This document shows positions 8,484 through 16,955 of a stretch of 37,702 nt of DNA, piece by piece. The position numbers were made by a program, and so were the translations under genes. Under the pieces are notes generated by a model that saw nothing but the letters and a program-made list of their open reading frames with translations, was not told where the DNA came from and ran no database searches. The DNA is from Bacteroidota bacterium. GTDB taxonomy: Bacteria > Bacteroidota > Bacteroidia > Bacteroidales > VadinHA17. The stretch is from positions 1 to 37,702 of the forward strand of contig JAKLIJ010000007.1 of NCBI GenBank assembly GCA_022709665.1. The letters run 5' to 3'. Within the stretch, counting starts at the first letter, position 1. Each line of letters begins with the position of its first letter.

Positions 8484-8512
8484 AAACCAGCGCATATCGT
8501 TTCGCTGGTTTT
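8484..8512 (+). terminator. Hairpin with U-rich 3' arm, possible terminator or part of the repeat
   Basis: AAACCAGCG and CGCTGGTTT form a perfect 9-bp stem around the loop CATATCGTTT, ending in TTTT. The shape suits an intrinsic terminator on the plus strand, but no plus-strand gene ends nearby. The loop plus one base (CATATCGTTTC, 8493-8503) is the exact reverse complement of GAAACGATATG (8323-8333) in the repeat core, so it may instead mark the other end of the repeat element. Confidence 0.4.
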
Positions 8513-8668
8513 AATAATCTGCAACCCGAAAACTTAAATTGAGTTAAATATTTTAAATTATTCAGAATATTTTTAACAAAATCGTATTATCAGAATAGGA
8601 AACTATTAAATTTATGACCTTTTAAATTCCAGTTAAACTTTCTCAACAATACAAGAAAACTCAGCTTT

Positions 8669-9169
8669 ATGGAAAACAATTACACTAAGGCGCAGCTTAC
8701 CTGGCTGGTGATTCTTCGCCTGTTCATCGGATGGAACATCCTCTTTGAGGGAATGGTCAAGGTACTGAATCCAAACTGGACCGCTAAAAGCTATCTGCTT
8801 GATTCCCAAGGACCATTCAGTTCTATGTTTATAAATATGGCAGGAAACGAAGGACTGATGAGATATGTTGATTTCCTCAATGAATGGGGTCTTGTTCTTG
8901 TGGGACTGGGATTGTTTATTGGTTGTTTTACACGGCTGGCATGCATCGGAGGAATGGTATTGCTCCTGCTCTACACAATGTCGCATCCTTCATTTATCGG
9001 AGTTGAATACATGATGCCTTTTGAGGGAACTTACTTTCTGATAGATAAGAATCTGATAGAATTTGCCGGACTTGGTCTCCTCTTTGTCTTTCCTGCTGCA
9101 AGGGTAATCGGCATCGACAGGTGGCTTTTCAGGGTGCTGCCGGAGAGTTTCAGAAAATTCGTCATATAA
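8669..9169 (+). CDS. DoxX-family membrane protein
   Basis: The protein has 166 residues with four hydrophobic segments (about 12-30, 75-93, 96-112 and 132-152). The opening WLVILRLFIGWNILFEGMVKV is characteristic of the DoxX family, and EWGLVLVGLGLFIGCFTRLA matches its second helix region. DoxX-type proteins are small inner-membrane proteins; some are quinone-linked subunits of thiosulfate oxidation, but most have no proven role. The stop is 23 bp before the start of a Tat-exported oxidoreductase, so the pair is likely one transcript and may form a membrane redox module. It is the first gene on its strand, with the promoter expected in the AT-rich 8513-8668 stretch. Confidence 0.85.
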   Translation: MENNYTKAQLTWLVILRLFIGWNILFEGMVKVLNPNWTAKSYLLDSQGPFSSMFINMAGNEGLMRYVDFLNEWGLVLVGLGLFIGCFTRLACIGGMVLLLLYTMSHPSFIGVEYMMPFEGTYFLIDKNLIEFAGLGLLFVFPAARVIGIDRWLFRVLPESFRKFVI

Positions 9170-9192
9170 TAACGGAAAAAGATAATTCGGAT

Positions 9193-10833
9193 ATGGCTTC
9201 AGACGACAAAAAAAATACAGGTAAGGCTTCAAAGATAGGCCGCCGTGATGTTATAAAAACTCTTGCCACAGTCCCTCTTCTGGGAGCAGTGGCTTATGGT
9301 CTGGTAAAAACCAGAAAGACCGCCTTCCTCGACAGGGATATTTCAGATGTCTTCCAGATAAGCAATAAAAATGCTGTTTTCCTGAAACCTGCCGAAGGGG
9401 GGAAGCAAATCCGCCTTGGAGTTATTGGCTTCGGCATAAGGGGTAAACAGCTTATGAGGGCCCTTGGATTTGCTGAACCATCATATATGGACACTCTTAT
9501 CAAGGCAAAGCAGGATAATCCCGATGATACCCGGCTCGACGTTTTCCTTGAACAGGATGACCTGAATGTTGTGGTAAACGGAGTGTGCGACATTTTCGAC
9601 AATTATGGCGAAGCAGCCCGGCTCGCCAGCTCCAATATTAACAAGGAGGGAACAGACGGAAAGTTCGGTCCGGCGCCCAAACGATACAGGAACTACAGGG
9701 AGATGCTGGCTGCCGACGATATAGATGCAATTGTTATCGCTTCTCCCGACCACTGGCACGGCACAATGACTATCGATGCCGCCAGGGCAGGTAAACATGT
9801 CTACTGTGAAAAACCGATGACCTGGACGGTACCTGAGACCTACATGGTTCGACAGGCTGTTAAGGATACAGGAATAGTATTTCAGCTTGGGCACCAGGGA
9901 CGCCAGACTGCCTGCTACCAGAAAGCGGAAGAGATAATCGGGAACGGACTGCTGGGGCATGTCAACCTGATAGAAGTCTGTACAAACAGGAACACCCCCA
10001 ACGGCGCCTGGGTTTATGATATTATTGAGGGTTCCAATCCGCAGACCATCGACTGGAAACAGTTTGAAGGCGAACCTGAGAGGATAGCCGAATACCTCGA
10101 CTATATGAAATCATTCGGACTGGAAAAATACGTCGGCCCTGATGAAAGAAGCAAATTCAGCCTTGAGAGGTTTTTCCGCTGGCGCTGCTGGTGGGACTAC
10201 AGTACAGGATTGTCGGGAGACCTTCTGACACACGAATATGACGCCGCCAACCAGATAATGCATCTTGGGATCCCGGATTCGGCCACGTCTTCGGGAGGAG
10301 TCTACTTCTTTAAGGACGGACGGACAGTTCCGGACGTTCTTCAGACAACTTTTGAATGGCCTTCAAAAAACCTCACTATGCTCTATAGCGCTACCCTGGC
10401 CAGTTCACGTAACAGAGGAAAAGTCTTTATGGGCCATGATGCATCCATGGAGGTTTCCAACATCCTCCAGATAACAGCCGACAGAAACTCCGACAGGTAT
10501 GCCGAAAAAATTAAACAAGGAGTTATTCCGACCGATGCACCATTCTTTACCTATGTTCCCGGACAGAGCAAGGTCGATGCAGTGACATCAGCCACAGAAC
10601 TCTACTTTGCCCAGCGGGGACTGCTTTACACTTACGTCGACGGAAAGAGGTATGACACTACTCATCTTCACATGAGGGAATGGCTTGAGTGCATACGGCA
10701 GAACCAGACTCCGACCTGCAATATCGATCAGGCATTCCAGGAGGCAATGACAGCCCACATGGGAACAAGAGCCTGGCTTGAAGGCCGGACGATGTACTGG
10801 GATCCTGACAAGGAAGAAATAACCAGGGGCTGA
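9193..10833 (+). CDS. Gfo/Idh/MocA-family oxidoreductase with Tat signal
   Basis: From the ATG at 9193 the protein has 546 residues; an in-frame ATG at 9121 lies inside the doxX-like gene and is unlikely. The N-terminus carries a twin-arginine signal (IGRRDVIKTLATVPLLGAVAYGL, Arg17-Arg18), pointing to folded export with a bound cofactor. GVIGFGIRG (76-84) is the Rossmann nucleotide loop. VIASPDHWHG (181-190) and KHVYCEKPMTW (201-211) are the family signatures, with the catalytic-region EKP. The C-terminal half is the alpha/beta dimer domain. Family members oxidise or reduce sugars and sugar derivatives using tightly bound NAD(P). Its export and the adjacent DoxX protein suggest periplasmic sugar redox chemistry. 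The substrate is not readable. Confidence 0.92.
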   Translation: MASDDKKNTGKASKIGRRDVIKTLATVPLLGAVAYGLVKTRKTAFLDRDISDVFQISNKNAVFLKPAEGGKQIRLGVIGFGIRGKQLMRALGFAEPSYMDTLIKAKQDNPDDTRLDVFLEQDDLNVVVNGVCDIFDNYGEAARLASSNINKEGTDGKFGPAPKRYRNYREMLAADDIDAIVIASPDHWHGTMTIDAARAGKHVYCEKPMTWTVPETYMVRQAVKDTGIVFQLGHQGRQTACYQKAEEIIGNGLLGHVNLIEVCTNRNTPNGAWVYDIIEGSNPQTIDWKQFEGEPERIAEYLDYMKSFGLEKYVGPDERSKFSLERFFRWRCWWDYSTGLSGDLLTHEYDAANQIMHLGIPDSATSSGGVYFFKDGRTVPDVLQTTFEWPSKNLTMLYSATLASSRNRGKVFMGHDASMEVSNILQITADRNSDRYAEKIKQGVIPTDAPFFTYVPGQSKVDAVTSATELYFAQRGLLYTYVDGKRYDTTHLHMREWLECIRQNQTPTCNIDQAFQEAMTAHMGTRAWLEGRTMYWDPDKEEITRG

Positions 10834-11154
10834 ATTATCCCGCCCCGTCAATCAGGTCCGGGATCATCATTAACGGACCCGGTTGTAGCAACTGCCGGTT
10901 GTAACCTATAAGACATATACTCCGACAAGCTGCCATATGCAGCTTGCTACTGTCTCATCTGAAAAAAACCATCTGAATTTTCAGATTGTTCCTCTTCATT
11001 GTTAAATTTACAGGACGATTGATGGATTCATGACCCGCCCCATGGTGTCAGAATGGTATAGTTTTTGAAGTCGCAACATTGTCATTGTACATGTTAACAC
11101 CTTGAATAAGATAAGTAAACAGGCACATTCCGGTTGCATTAAAATATATCAGCT
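10834..11154. other. 321-bp intergenic region with several short inverted repeats
   Basis: No ORF is supported. GGTCCG (10855-10860) and CGGACC (10874-10879) could pair 21 bp after the oxidoreductase stop, but no T-run follows. CCGGTTGTA is repeated at 10879 and 10895. CAAGCTGC-CATAT-GCAGCTTG (10926-10946) is a perfect 8-bp stem. ATCTGAA-TT-TTCAGAT (10971-10986) is a perfect 7-bp inverted repeat. The promoter for the large envelope protein gene should lie in 11000-11150, but I see only partial matches to the Bacteroidota consensus. Confidence 0.7.
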
Positions 11155-14100
11155 ATGGATTCACTATCTGAACATAAAGGTCCATTCAGCGGGAAACTTT
11201 TAAGACCCGCTTTGCTATTTCTGGCATGGGTAATTCTTCCGGGACTTGTTGCGGAAGCTCAGTACTTCGGAAGGAACAAACCCGGTTACCGGAAGTTTGA
11301 ATTCGATGTGGTCCGGACACCAAATTTTGAACTCTACCATTACCTGAAGAATGATTCACTGGTAAAGTCCATATCCCAATGGAGCGAGAACTGGCACCAG
11401 ATGCACCAGGCCATTTTCAGAGACACATTTATGACAAGGAATCCTGTCATATTCTATAGCACACATGCAGATTTCCAGCAGACAAACACAATAAGCAGCC
11501 TTATAGGAACCGGAACGGGAGGCGTTACTGAAAGTCTCAAAAACCGGGTTATCATGCCTGTCGCTTCATCTCTGGCCCAGACCGATCATACCCTGGGTCA
11601 TGAACTGGTACATGCTTTCCAGTACAATCTTTTCCTCAATCCCGACACAATGAGGAAGCTTTCCCTGAATAACGTCCCCCTGTGGATGATAGAAGGAATG
11701 GCAGAATATTTTTCCATAGGAAGCGTCGACCCCCATACCTCAATGTGGATGAGAGATGCGATACTGAGCAACGATTTCCCCACAATCAAAAAGCTTTCAA
11801 CTGATTCAAGGTATTTCCCCTACCGCTACGGCCAGTCGTTCTGGGCAATGGCAGGAAAGACCTGGGGCGATACCATAATAATCCCGCTTCTTAAAAAAAC
11901 AGGTGAACTGGGATTCAATGAAGCTTCGAAAGAAATCCTGGGATTAGAAGAGAACAACCTGTCGGCATTGTGGAGGCTTGCCACAGAGGAACATTATAAA
12001 AAATACCTCGAGGGCAAAAGCGACAATCTTGCAGGAAGAATGGTTGTATCCAGAGCCAATGCCGGTGAAACAAATATTTCACCTTCCATCAGCCCCGATG
12101 GGAAATACCTGGCTTTTTTCAGCGAAAAGGACCTTTTCACCCTCGATCTTTTTCTGGCTGATGCTAGTACGGGCAAAATAATAAAGAAACTGTCGAGCGT
12201 TATCAGGGATAATGAAATAGATGATTTCAACTTCATAGAATCTGCCGGCACATGGTCGCCCGACGGAAAGAAATTCGCATTTGTCGTTTTCACGAAGGGA
12301 GTGAATAAACTTGCAATTCTCGATGTAGCCAGATCAAAAATTACAAGGGAATACCGGATTCCCGGCGTACAGTCTTTCTCAAATCCCTCCTGGTCGCCCA
12401 GCGGAGAAAAAATAGTGGTCACAGGATCGGTCGACGGAATAAGCGACCTCTATCTTTTCGATCTGAATACCTTTGAAACTGAAAAGCTTACTTCCGATTT
12501 CACCTCAAACCTTCATCCCTCATGGTCGCCCGATGGCAACTTAATAGTTTACTCACAGGAAAGGATTAATGATGTTTCAGGTAAAAAGAAATTCAGCTTC
12601 GACATAGCAGTTTTCGACCTGAGAAAGAAAACTACAGAAGTCATCGACCTCTTCGGGGATGCCTTCAACCTTAATCCGCAATTTTCTTCCGACGGAAGCG
12701 GGATCTTCTTTCTATCAGATGCTGACGGGTTCAGAAATCTTTACAAATACGAATTTGAATCCAGACTTGTCTACAGGCTCACCGACTACCCAAGGGGGAT
12801 CAGCGGAATAACAGCATATTCCCCCGCCCTCAGCGTTCCCCTGGGAGGAAAACTGATAGCTTACAACTATTACAGGAGAAACGATTACGAGATATGGACA
12901 GCAGAGGAAAGCCAGTTCAACAAGACCGTGGTCGACCGAAACTTTTTTGACATGAGCGCTGCCACACTGCCGCCCCTGAAGCATTCTAAAGCGAATATTG
13001 TTGACAAAGCCCTTTTCAACAGGGCAGACATGCCTGTGCTGAAGGCTGATTCATTAAAGACAATACCATATAAATCACGCTTTAAACTCGATTATATTTC
13101 AAACTCCGGAGGAATAGGCGTGTCAACCGGGATGTACAGAAATGGAATGTCAGGAAGCGTAAATGCCCTCTTCAGCGATATGGTAGGCAATAATCAGCTC
13201 TTTACATCACTCAACCTCAACGGGGAGATTTACGACTTCGGCGGACAGGCAGCATTCATCAACCAGAAAGGTAAGCTCAAATGGGGAGGAGCCGTCTCAC
13301 ACGTGCCTTACCTTACCGGAGGAATGAGCCTGGTCCTCGATACCATCATGTATGATGAAACTGAACTGCCGGTTTACAATTTCATGGTAGACTACATCAG
13401 AATGTTCGAGGACAATATTTCTGTCTTCGCTTCCTGGCCTCTCTCGCAGACCAGGAGGTTTGAATCGCAGGCTTCATCATCCTGGTATTATTACAGGATC
13501 GACAGGTACAACTACTATTACACCATGGAGGAAATCCCTATAGGCGGACACAAGGAAAAACTTGATGCACCAAAGGGCGACAACTTCCAGCAGATATCCC
13601 TGGCCTATGTGGAAGACAATTCCTATTTCGGCATGACTGCACCCATGCAGGGACACAGGGCGCGGCTTCAACTCGAGAAATATTTTGGCGCAGCAGATAT
13701 CTTTACAACCCTTGCCGACTTCAGGAAATACTTCTATGCAAGGCCTCTTACCATTGCATTGAGGCTTTACAACTATGGAATGTACGGAAAGGATGCGGAA
13801 AACGGGGTGATAACGCCATTCTACCTTGGATACCCATGGCTGGTAAGAGGTTACGAGAATGTAAGATACAACCGGGGTGAAGCTGAAGAAAACAGGTTCA
13901 ATGTATCGTGGCTCTCCGGAACAAGAATAGTGGTTGGAAATGCCGAACTCAGAATTCCATTCTCGGGACCCGAAAGGCTCGCACTTATCAAATCGAAATT
14001 CTTTCTGACAGATATCAATTTATTTGTCGATGCAGGACTGGCCTGGAGTGAAGGAACAAACGTAACAATGAACCTCAGGCCTGAAACCGTAAATATGAAT

Positions 14101-14277
14101 CTTGTTCAGGACCTGCCTGAAGAAACGCCTGAAAGCTCTCCGCTCATAAGCACCGGAGCCTCGGTAAGAATCAACCTGCTGGGTTATCTTATTCTGGAAC
14201 CCTATGTCGCAGCCCCCCTTCAGAACGGCGGATTCAAAAATATCCAGTTCGGCCTTAACTTTACACCGGGCTGGTAG
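11155..14277 (+). CDS. Multi-domain envelope protein: HExxH peptidase-like domain, TolB-like propeller, Omp85-type barrel
   Basis: The protein has 1040 residues. A hydrophobic export signal covers about 17-35 (LVAEAQ). Residues about 45-290 form a gluzincin-like peptidase domain: HELVH at 149-153, followed by WMIEGMAEYFS, where Glu180 or Glu184 could be the third zinc ligand. Residues about 300-560 hold PD40/TolB-type blades (SPSISPDGKYLAFFS, TWSPDGKKFAFV, NPSWSPSGEKIVV, HPSWSPDGNLIVYS). The C-terminal portion is a predicted beta-barrel with LVRGYENVRYN (Val897-Tyr900). VRGY is the loop-6 hallmark of Omp85/BamA/TpsB proteins, and the chain ends in an aromatic NFTPGW. It therefore looks like an outer-membrane barrel with a periplasmic propeller and protease-like head. 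It stands alone and is followed by a clear terminator. Whether it cleaves protein is unknown. Confidence 0.9.
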   Translation: MDSLSEHKGPFSGKLLRPALLFLAWVILPGLVAEAQYFGRNKPGYRKFEFDVVRTPNFELYHYLKNDSLVKSISQWSENWHQMHQAIFRDTFMTRNPVIFYSTHADFQQTNTISSLIGTGTGGVTESLKNRVIMPVASSLAQTDHTLGHELVHAFQYNLFLNPDTMRKLSLNNVPLWMIEGMAEYFSIGSVDPHTSMWMRDAILSNDFPTIKKLSTDSRYFPYRYGQSFWAMAGKTWGDTIIIPLLKKTGELGFNEASKEILGLEENNLSALWRLATEEHYKKYLEGKSDNLAGRMVVSRANAGETNISPSISPDGKYLAFFSEKDLFTLDLFLADASTGKIIKKLSSVIRDNEIDDFNFIESAGTWSPDGKKFAFVVFTKGVNKLAILDVARSKITREYRIPGVQSFSNPSWSPSGEKIVVTGSVDGISDLYLFDLNTFETEKLTSDFTSNLHPSWSPDGNLIVYSQERINDVSGKKKFSFDIAVFDLRKKTTEVIDLFGDAFNLNPQFSSDGSGIFFLSDADGFRNLYKYEFESRLVYRLTDYPRGISGITAYSPALSVPLGGKLIAYNYYRRNDYEIWTAEESQFNKTVVDRNFFDMSAATLPPLKHSKANIVDKALFNRADMPVLKADSLKTIPYKSRFKLDYISNSGGIGVSTGMYRNGMSGSVNALFSDMVGNNQLFTSLNLNGEIYDFGGQAAFINQKGKLKWGGAVSHVPYLTGGMSLVLDTIMYDETELPVYNFMVDYIRMFEDNISVFASWPLSQTRRFESQASSSWYYYRIDRYNYYYTMEEIPIGGHKEKLDAPKGDNFQQISLAYVEDNSYFGMTAPMQGHRARLQLEKYFGAADIFTTLADFRKYFYARPLTIALRLYNYGMYGKDAENGVITPFYLGYPWLVRGYENVRYNRGEAEENRFNVSWLSGTRIVVGNAELRIPFSGPERLALIKSKFFLTDINLFVDAGLAWSEGTNVTMNLRPETVNMNLVQDLPEETPESSPLISTGASVRINLLGYLILEPYVAAPLQNGGFKNIQFGLNFTPGW

Positions 14278-14308
14278 GAACTCCCTTTTGTGTTGATAAT
14301 GAGAAGTA

Positions 14309-14333
14309 AAGCCCTGAAACCGGCAGGGCTTTT
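14309..14333 (+). terminator. Intrinsic terminator after the peptidase/propeller/barrel gene
   Basis: AAGCCCTG and CAGGGCTT form a perfect 8-bp stem around AAACCGG, followed by TTGTCATT. It lies about 30 bp after the stop codon of the upstream plus-strand gene, as expected for rho-independent termination. Confidence 0.75.
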
Positions 14334-14388
14334 GTCATTCATTTGTTAAACAATCATAAAAAATATACGTTTTGTCAAATTCGCTGCG

Positions 14389-14407
14389 TTTGTAATGTTA
14401 TTACAAA
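14389..14407. promoter_or_regulatory. 19-bp palindrome upstream of the lipoprotein gene, operator candidate
   Basis: TTTGTAAT-GTT-ATTACAAA is a perfect 8-bp inverted repeat with a 3-base centre, 41 bp before the next start codon. Just after it, TATTTTTA (14408-14415) matches the Bacteroides -7 element TAnnTTTG at 7 of 8 positions, but the spacing to a -33 TTTG is not right. A dimeric regulator site overlapping a promoter is plausible. Confidence 0.3.
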
Positions 14408-14448
14408 TATTTTTAGCCATTGTACATTAACCTTTAAAACTGCTCTTT

Positions 14449-15078
14449 ATGAAAAAAAGACTCTTTTTCTCTGTTCTGGCAATTTCAATTGCTTTCTCTG
14501 CCTGTAAAAAAGAAAAAACGGATACTCTTGGCGGCACGCAATCACCAATGGGTGAGGTTGGAGAGACCATCTCATCATCATTTGGGTCGGTTGCCGGTGT
14601 AAGTTCCATTCAGGCGGAAGTTGTTTCGCTTGAAAACGGGGTATCATCATTTTCAGGTACAGCAGTAATTACCAACAGCACAATAAAGAGTATCCTCCAG
14701 AATCATCCTCAGACAACCGTAAACGGAGATAATGTTACCATAACGGATGTGGAATTCAGAATAACTTCCGAAGGAATCGAGAGCATAAACGGACTGGAAC
14801 CTGGCGTTATAGTCAAATATGATTCAAATGTCGGCGACAGCTATGATATTAACGGAGGAAAAACCAGAACAGTCACAGCCAAGTCGACCGACAATGACTA
14901 CTTCTGGGGAGGAATGAACATCAAAGTGATTCAGGTTGAAGAGAATACAAACAAATTCGGGGTCAAGAAAACGGTTTATTATGCAAACCACCGCTTCGGA
15001 CTGGTAGGTATTGAATTCACCTTTGATGACAATTCTACGGCAAAATTCCCTGTTTACTCCAGTACCGAAAACGACTGA
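14449..15078 (+). CDS. Lipoprotein of unknown function
   Basis: The protein has 209 residues and opens with a clear lipoprotein signal (MKKRLFFSVLAISIAFSAC, Cys19), so it should be anchored in an envelope membrane. After a short flexible Ser/Gly-rich linker (about 25-50), the rest is beta-rich, with alternating polar and hydrophobic residues and Asn/Thr-rich turns. No catalytic motif or known family is recognised. It is the first gene of a probable plus-strand operon. The radical SAM gene begins 40 bp after its stop, so the two may act together, for example as modified partner and modifying enzyme, but nothing in the sequence proves this. Confidence 0.8.
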   Translation: MKKRLFFSVLAISIAFSACKKEKTDTLGGTQSPMGEVGETISSSFGSVAGVSSIQAEVVSLENGVSSFSGTAVITNSTIKSILQNHPQTTVNGDNVTITDVEFRITSEGIESINGLEPGVIVKYDSNVGDSYDINGGKTRTVTAKSTDNDYFWGGMNIKVIQVEENTNKFGVKKTVYYANHRFGLVGIEFTFDDNSTAKFPVYSSTEND

Positions 15079-15118
15079 TCATCCCTTCATGGGTAAATGG
15101 TAACAAATTGACGTTCCG

Positions 15119-16390
15119 ATGAAGTATCTGCATATCGGGGGAGTAAGGAAAGAGATCCCCGAATATCCTCATCATAAGAATTTTATATATAAGCTTTACC
15201 GCTATTTTGAGGTTAAGAATCTTTTCGATTTTCTGACAATCGACGGTCTCTTTTATATCCCGAAGAGGCTTTACCTGAACAGGAAGTACAAAACGGTCCT
15301 TCCCCGCCTGCTGATGATCGATCCTACTAGCGCCTGCAACCTGAAATGCAAGGGATGCTGGGCTGCCGACTACAGCAGGAACATAAATCTGTCGTACGAG
15401 AAACTCGACGAGATACTGACAGATGCAAAAAAGATGGGGGTGTTTGAAATACTCATGACAGGCGGTGAGCCGCTTATGAGAAAAAATGACATCCTGAAAC
15501 TGTGCAAAAAGCATTCGGGACTTACCTATGGACTTTTCACAAACGGAACCCTTGTAGATGAGCCTTTTGCTGATGAGATGGCAAGACTGGGAAACCTCAA
15601 TCTCTACCTGAGCATCGAGGGTTTCAGAGAAGAAACCGACATGAGACGCGGTTCCGGAACCTACGACAAGGTTATTGCTGCCATGGACCTCCTGAAGAAA
15701 AAGGATATCGGATTCGGATTCTCAATTTGTTACCATTCAAAAAACTATCTGACAGTCACCAGCGATGAATTTCTCGATTTCCTTATGGAAAAGGGAGCCT
15801 GGTTCGGATGGATGTTCACTTACCTCCCTATCGGAAGCGATGCTGATACTTCTCTCTGCTGCACCGCCGAACAAAGAGCGTATGTAAAGGAAAAAATAGA
15901 AAACTACCAGAGAAGGAAGAAGTTTACCATAATCGATTTCCCGAACTCAGGACACAAATCGATTGGCTGTGTGGCTGCCAGCAACGATTTTGCCCATATC
16001 AACTCGAACGGAGATCTGGAACCATGTGCTTTCTGCCATTATTCCGACTCCAACATAAACGAGATGTCGCTGCTGGATGCCCTTCGTTCACCTTTCTTCA
16101 AAAAATTCCGGGGCCATAAACCATTTTCGGAAAATTTCCTTCGCCCCTGCCCTTTCTTCGATGCACCTGAAGCGCTTCTGCATATCACAAAAGACGGGAA
16201 TGTAAGGTCAACTCACCTGAGTCATCCCGAAAGCCCTGAGGAACTGGTGGCTAAAACAAGGCCTATCGCAGAGAATTGGAAGGCTGTCGCCGATGAATTG
16301 TACTCAAAAATGCCCCGTGAAGAAAGAAGAAGATTCGGTCTGCTGACAAGTCTTATGTTCTGGGGAAATGATAAAATATCAAGGTGGTGA
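15119..16390 (+). CDS. Radical SAM enzyme with C-terminal SPASM-like cysteines
   Basis: The protein has 423 residues. SACNLKCKGCWAADY contains CxxxCxxC (Cys73, Cys77, Cys80), which binds the [4Fe-4S] cluster for SAM cleavage. MTGGEPLM (113-120) is the GGEP SAM-binding motif, and LYLSIEGF (163-170) fits a later barrel strand. A C-terminal set of cysteines (Cys284, Cys303, Cys306, Cys344, in GCVAAS, GDLEPCAFCHY and LRPCPFF) resembles a SPASM or twitch auxiliary cluster domain. SPASM enzymes often modify peptides or proteins, but no short precursor peptide gene is evident next to it. It sits between a lipoprotein and a small membrane protein, with close spacing on the same strand. Confidence 0.92.
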   Translation: MKYLHIGGVRKEIPEYPHHKNFIYKLYRYFEVKNLFDFLTIDGLFYIPKRLYLNRKYKTVLPRLLMIDPTSACNLKCKGCWAADYSRNINLSYEKLDEILTDAKKMGVFEILMTGGEPLMRKNDILKLCKKHSGLTYGLFTNGTLVDEPFADEMARLGNLNLYLSIEGFREETDMRRGSGTYDKVIAAMDLLKKKDIGFGFSICYHSKNYLTVTSDEFLDFLMEKGAWFGWMFTYLPIGSDADTSLCCTAEQRAYVKEKIENYQRRKKFTIIDFPNSGHKSIGCVAASNDFAHINSNGDLEPCAFCHYSDSNINEMSLLDALRSPFFKKFRGHKPFSENFLRPCPFFDAPEALLHITKDGNVRSTHLSHPESPEELVAKTRPIAENWKAVADELYSKMPREERRRFGLLTSLMFWGNDKISRW

Positions 16391-16407
16391 GCTCTGAAAA
16401 AAACAAT

Positions 16408-16839
16408 ATGCTTTTTTCCCATAAATTCAGGATCCCAGGATACTTGCTTCTGGCCGGTGGTATAATAATGGCAATACTGTACGCCGGTTTCAAATTCAGG
16501 TTCGAAATTCCTGTTTTTGCCGTAATCTCTTCCTATCTGAAAACCAAAACTTTCACTTCCTTCAGCACTAACTTCGCCGATGAACTTACCATGCTGCTCC
16601 TTCTGGCCGGCTGCTTTCTTCTGGCTATGTCGCAGGAAAAAGAGGAGACCGATGCCGTGAAGGAAGTCAGGGCCAAAGCAATAAAATACACGGTGATAAT
16701 CAACAGTGCGATCTTTGGATTTTCTGTCCTTTTCTTCTACGGAGCCGCGTTCATGGCTGTTGTAGTCGCCAACCTTTACCTTCCGTTCCTCATCTATCTC
16801 ATACTCTTCAACGCTCTGAAGCGAAAGGCGATTAAATAA
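16408..16839 (+). CDS. Small membrane protein of unknown function
   Basis: From the ATG at 16408 the protein has 143 residues. In-frame GTG codons at 16384 and 16387 overlap the end of the radical SAM gene and could also serve as starts. Four hydrophobic segments are visible: LLLAGGIIMAILYAGF, MLLLLAGCFLLAM, VIINSAIFGFSVLFFYGA and the overlapping AFMAVVVANLYLPFLIYLIL. No family is recognised. The 17-bp gap to the radical SAM stop points to co-transcription. A charged loop (QEKEETDAVKEVRAK) lies between the second and third segments. Confidence 0.75.
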   Translation: MLFSHKFRIPGYLLLAGGIIMAILYAGFKFRFEIPVFAVISSYLKTKTFTSFSTNFADELTMLLLLAGCFLLAMSQEKEETDAVKEVRAKAIKYTVIINSAIFGFSVLFFYGAAFMAVVVANLYLPFLIYLILFNALKRKAIK

Positions 16840-16955
16840 AATCATTCATCCGGCCGGGGATTTTCTGCCCGACAGTGTAACTGAGAGATCAGGCAGCAGT
16901 GAAGGATTTTTGCTAAATTGCAGGCCGTAAAATTCAAGTAAACTCTCTACCTGAT

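Larger units (their letters stand above)
8094..8668. other. 575-bp divergent intergenic region containing a dispersed repeat
   Basis: The region separates the minus-strand esterase from the plus-strand doxX-like gene. The part near the esterase (8094-8220) is degenerate and repetitive (GGTTACTGGTTTCTGG and similar). It is followed by AT-rich DNA, the 59-bp repeat core, a nearly pure purine tract, CCTGAAAC-type short repeats and a strong hairpin. The last 150 bp before doxX are AT-rich and should hold its promoter, but I could not find a full TTTG/TAnnTTTG pair. ORFs called here in several frames are products of the repeat and are not treated as genes. Confidence 0.75.

Noticed and set aside
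8213-8537. Several short overlapping frames in the repeat region, one sharing HIVSGKKLI with a frame at 28670-28906
   Set aside because: The resemblance is explained by the shared 59-bp DNA repeat. Differences between the copies change residues freely, and the flanks are low-complexity translation.
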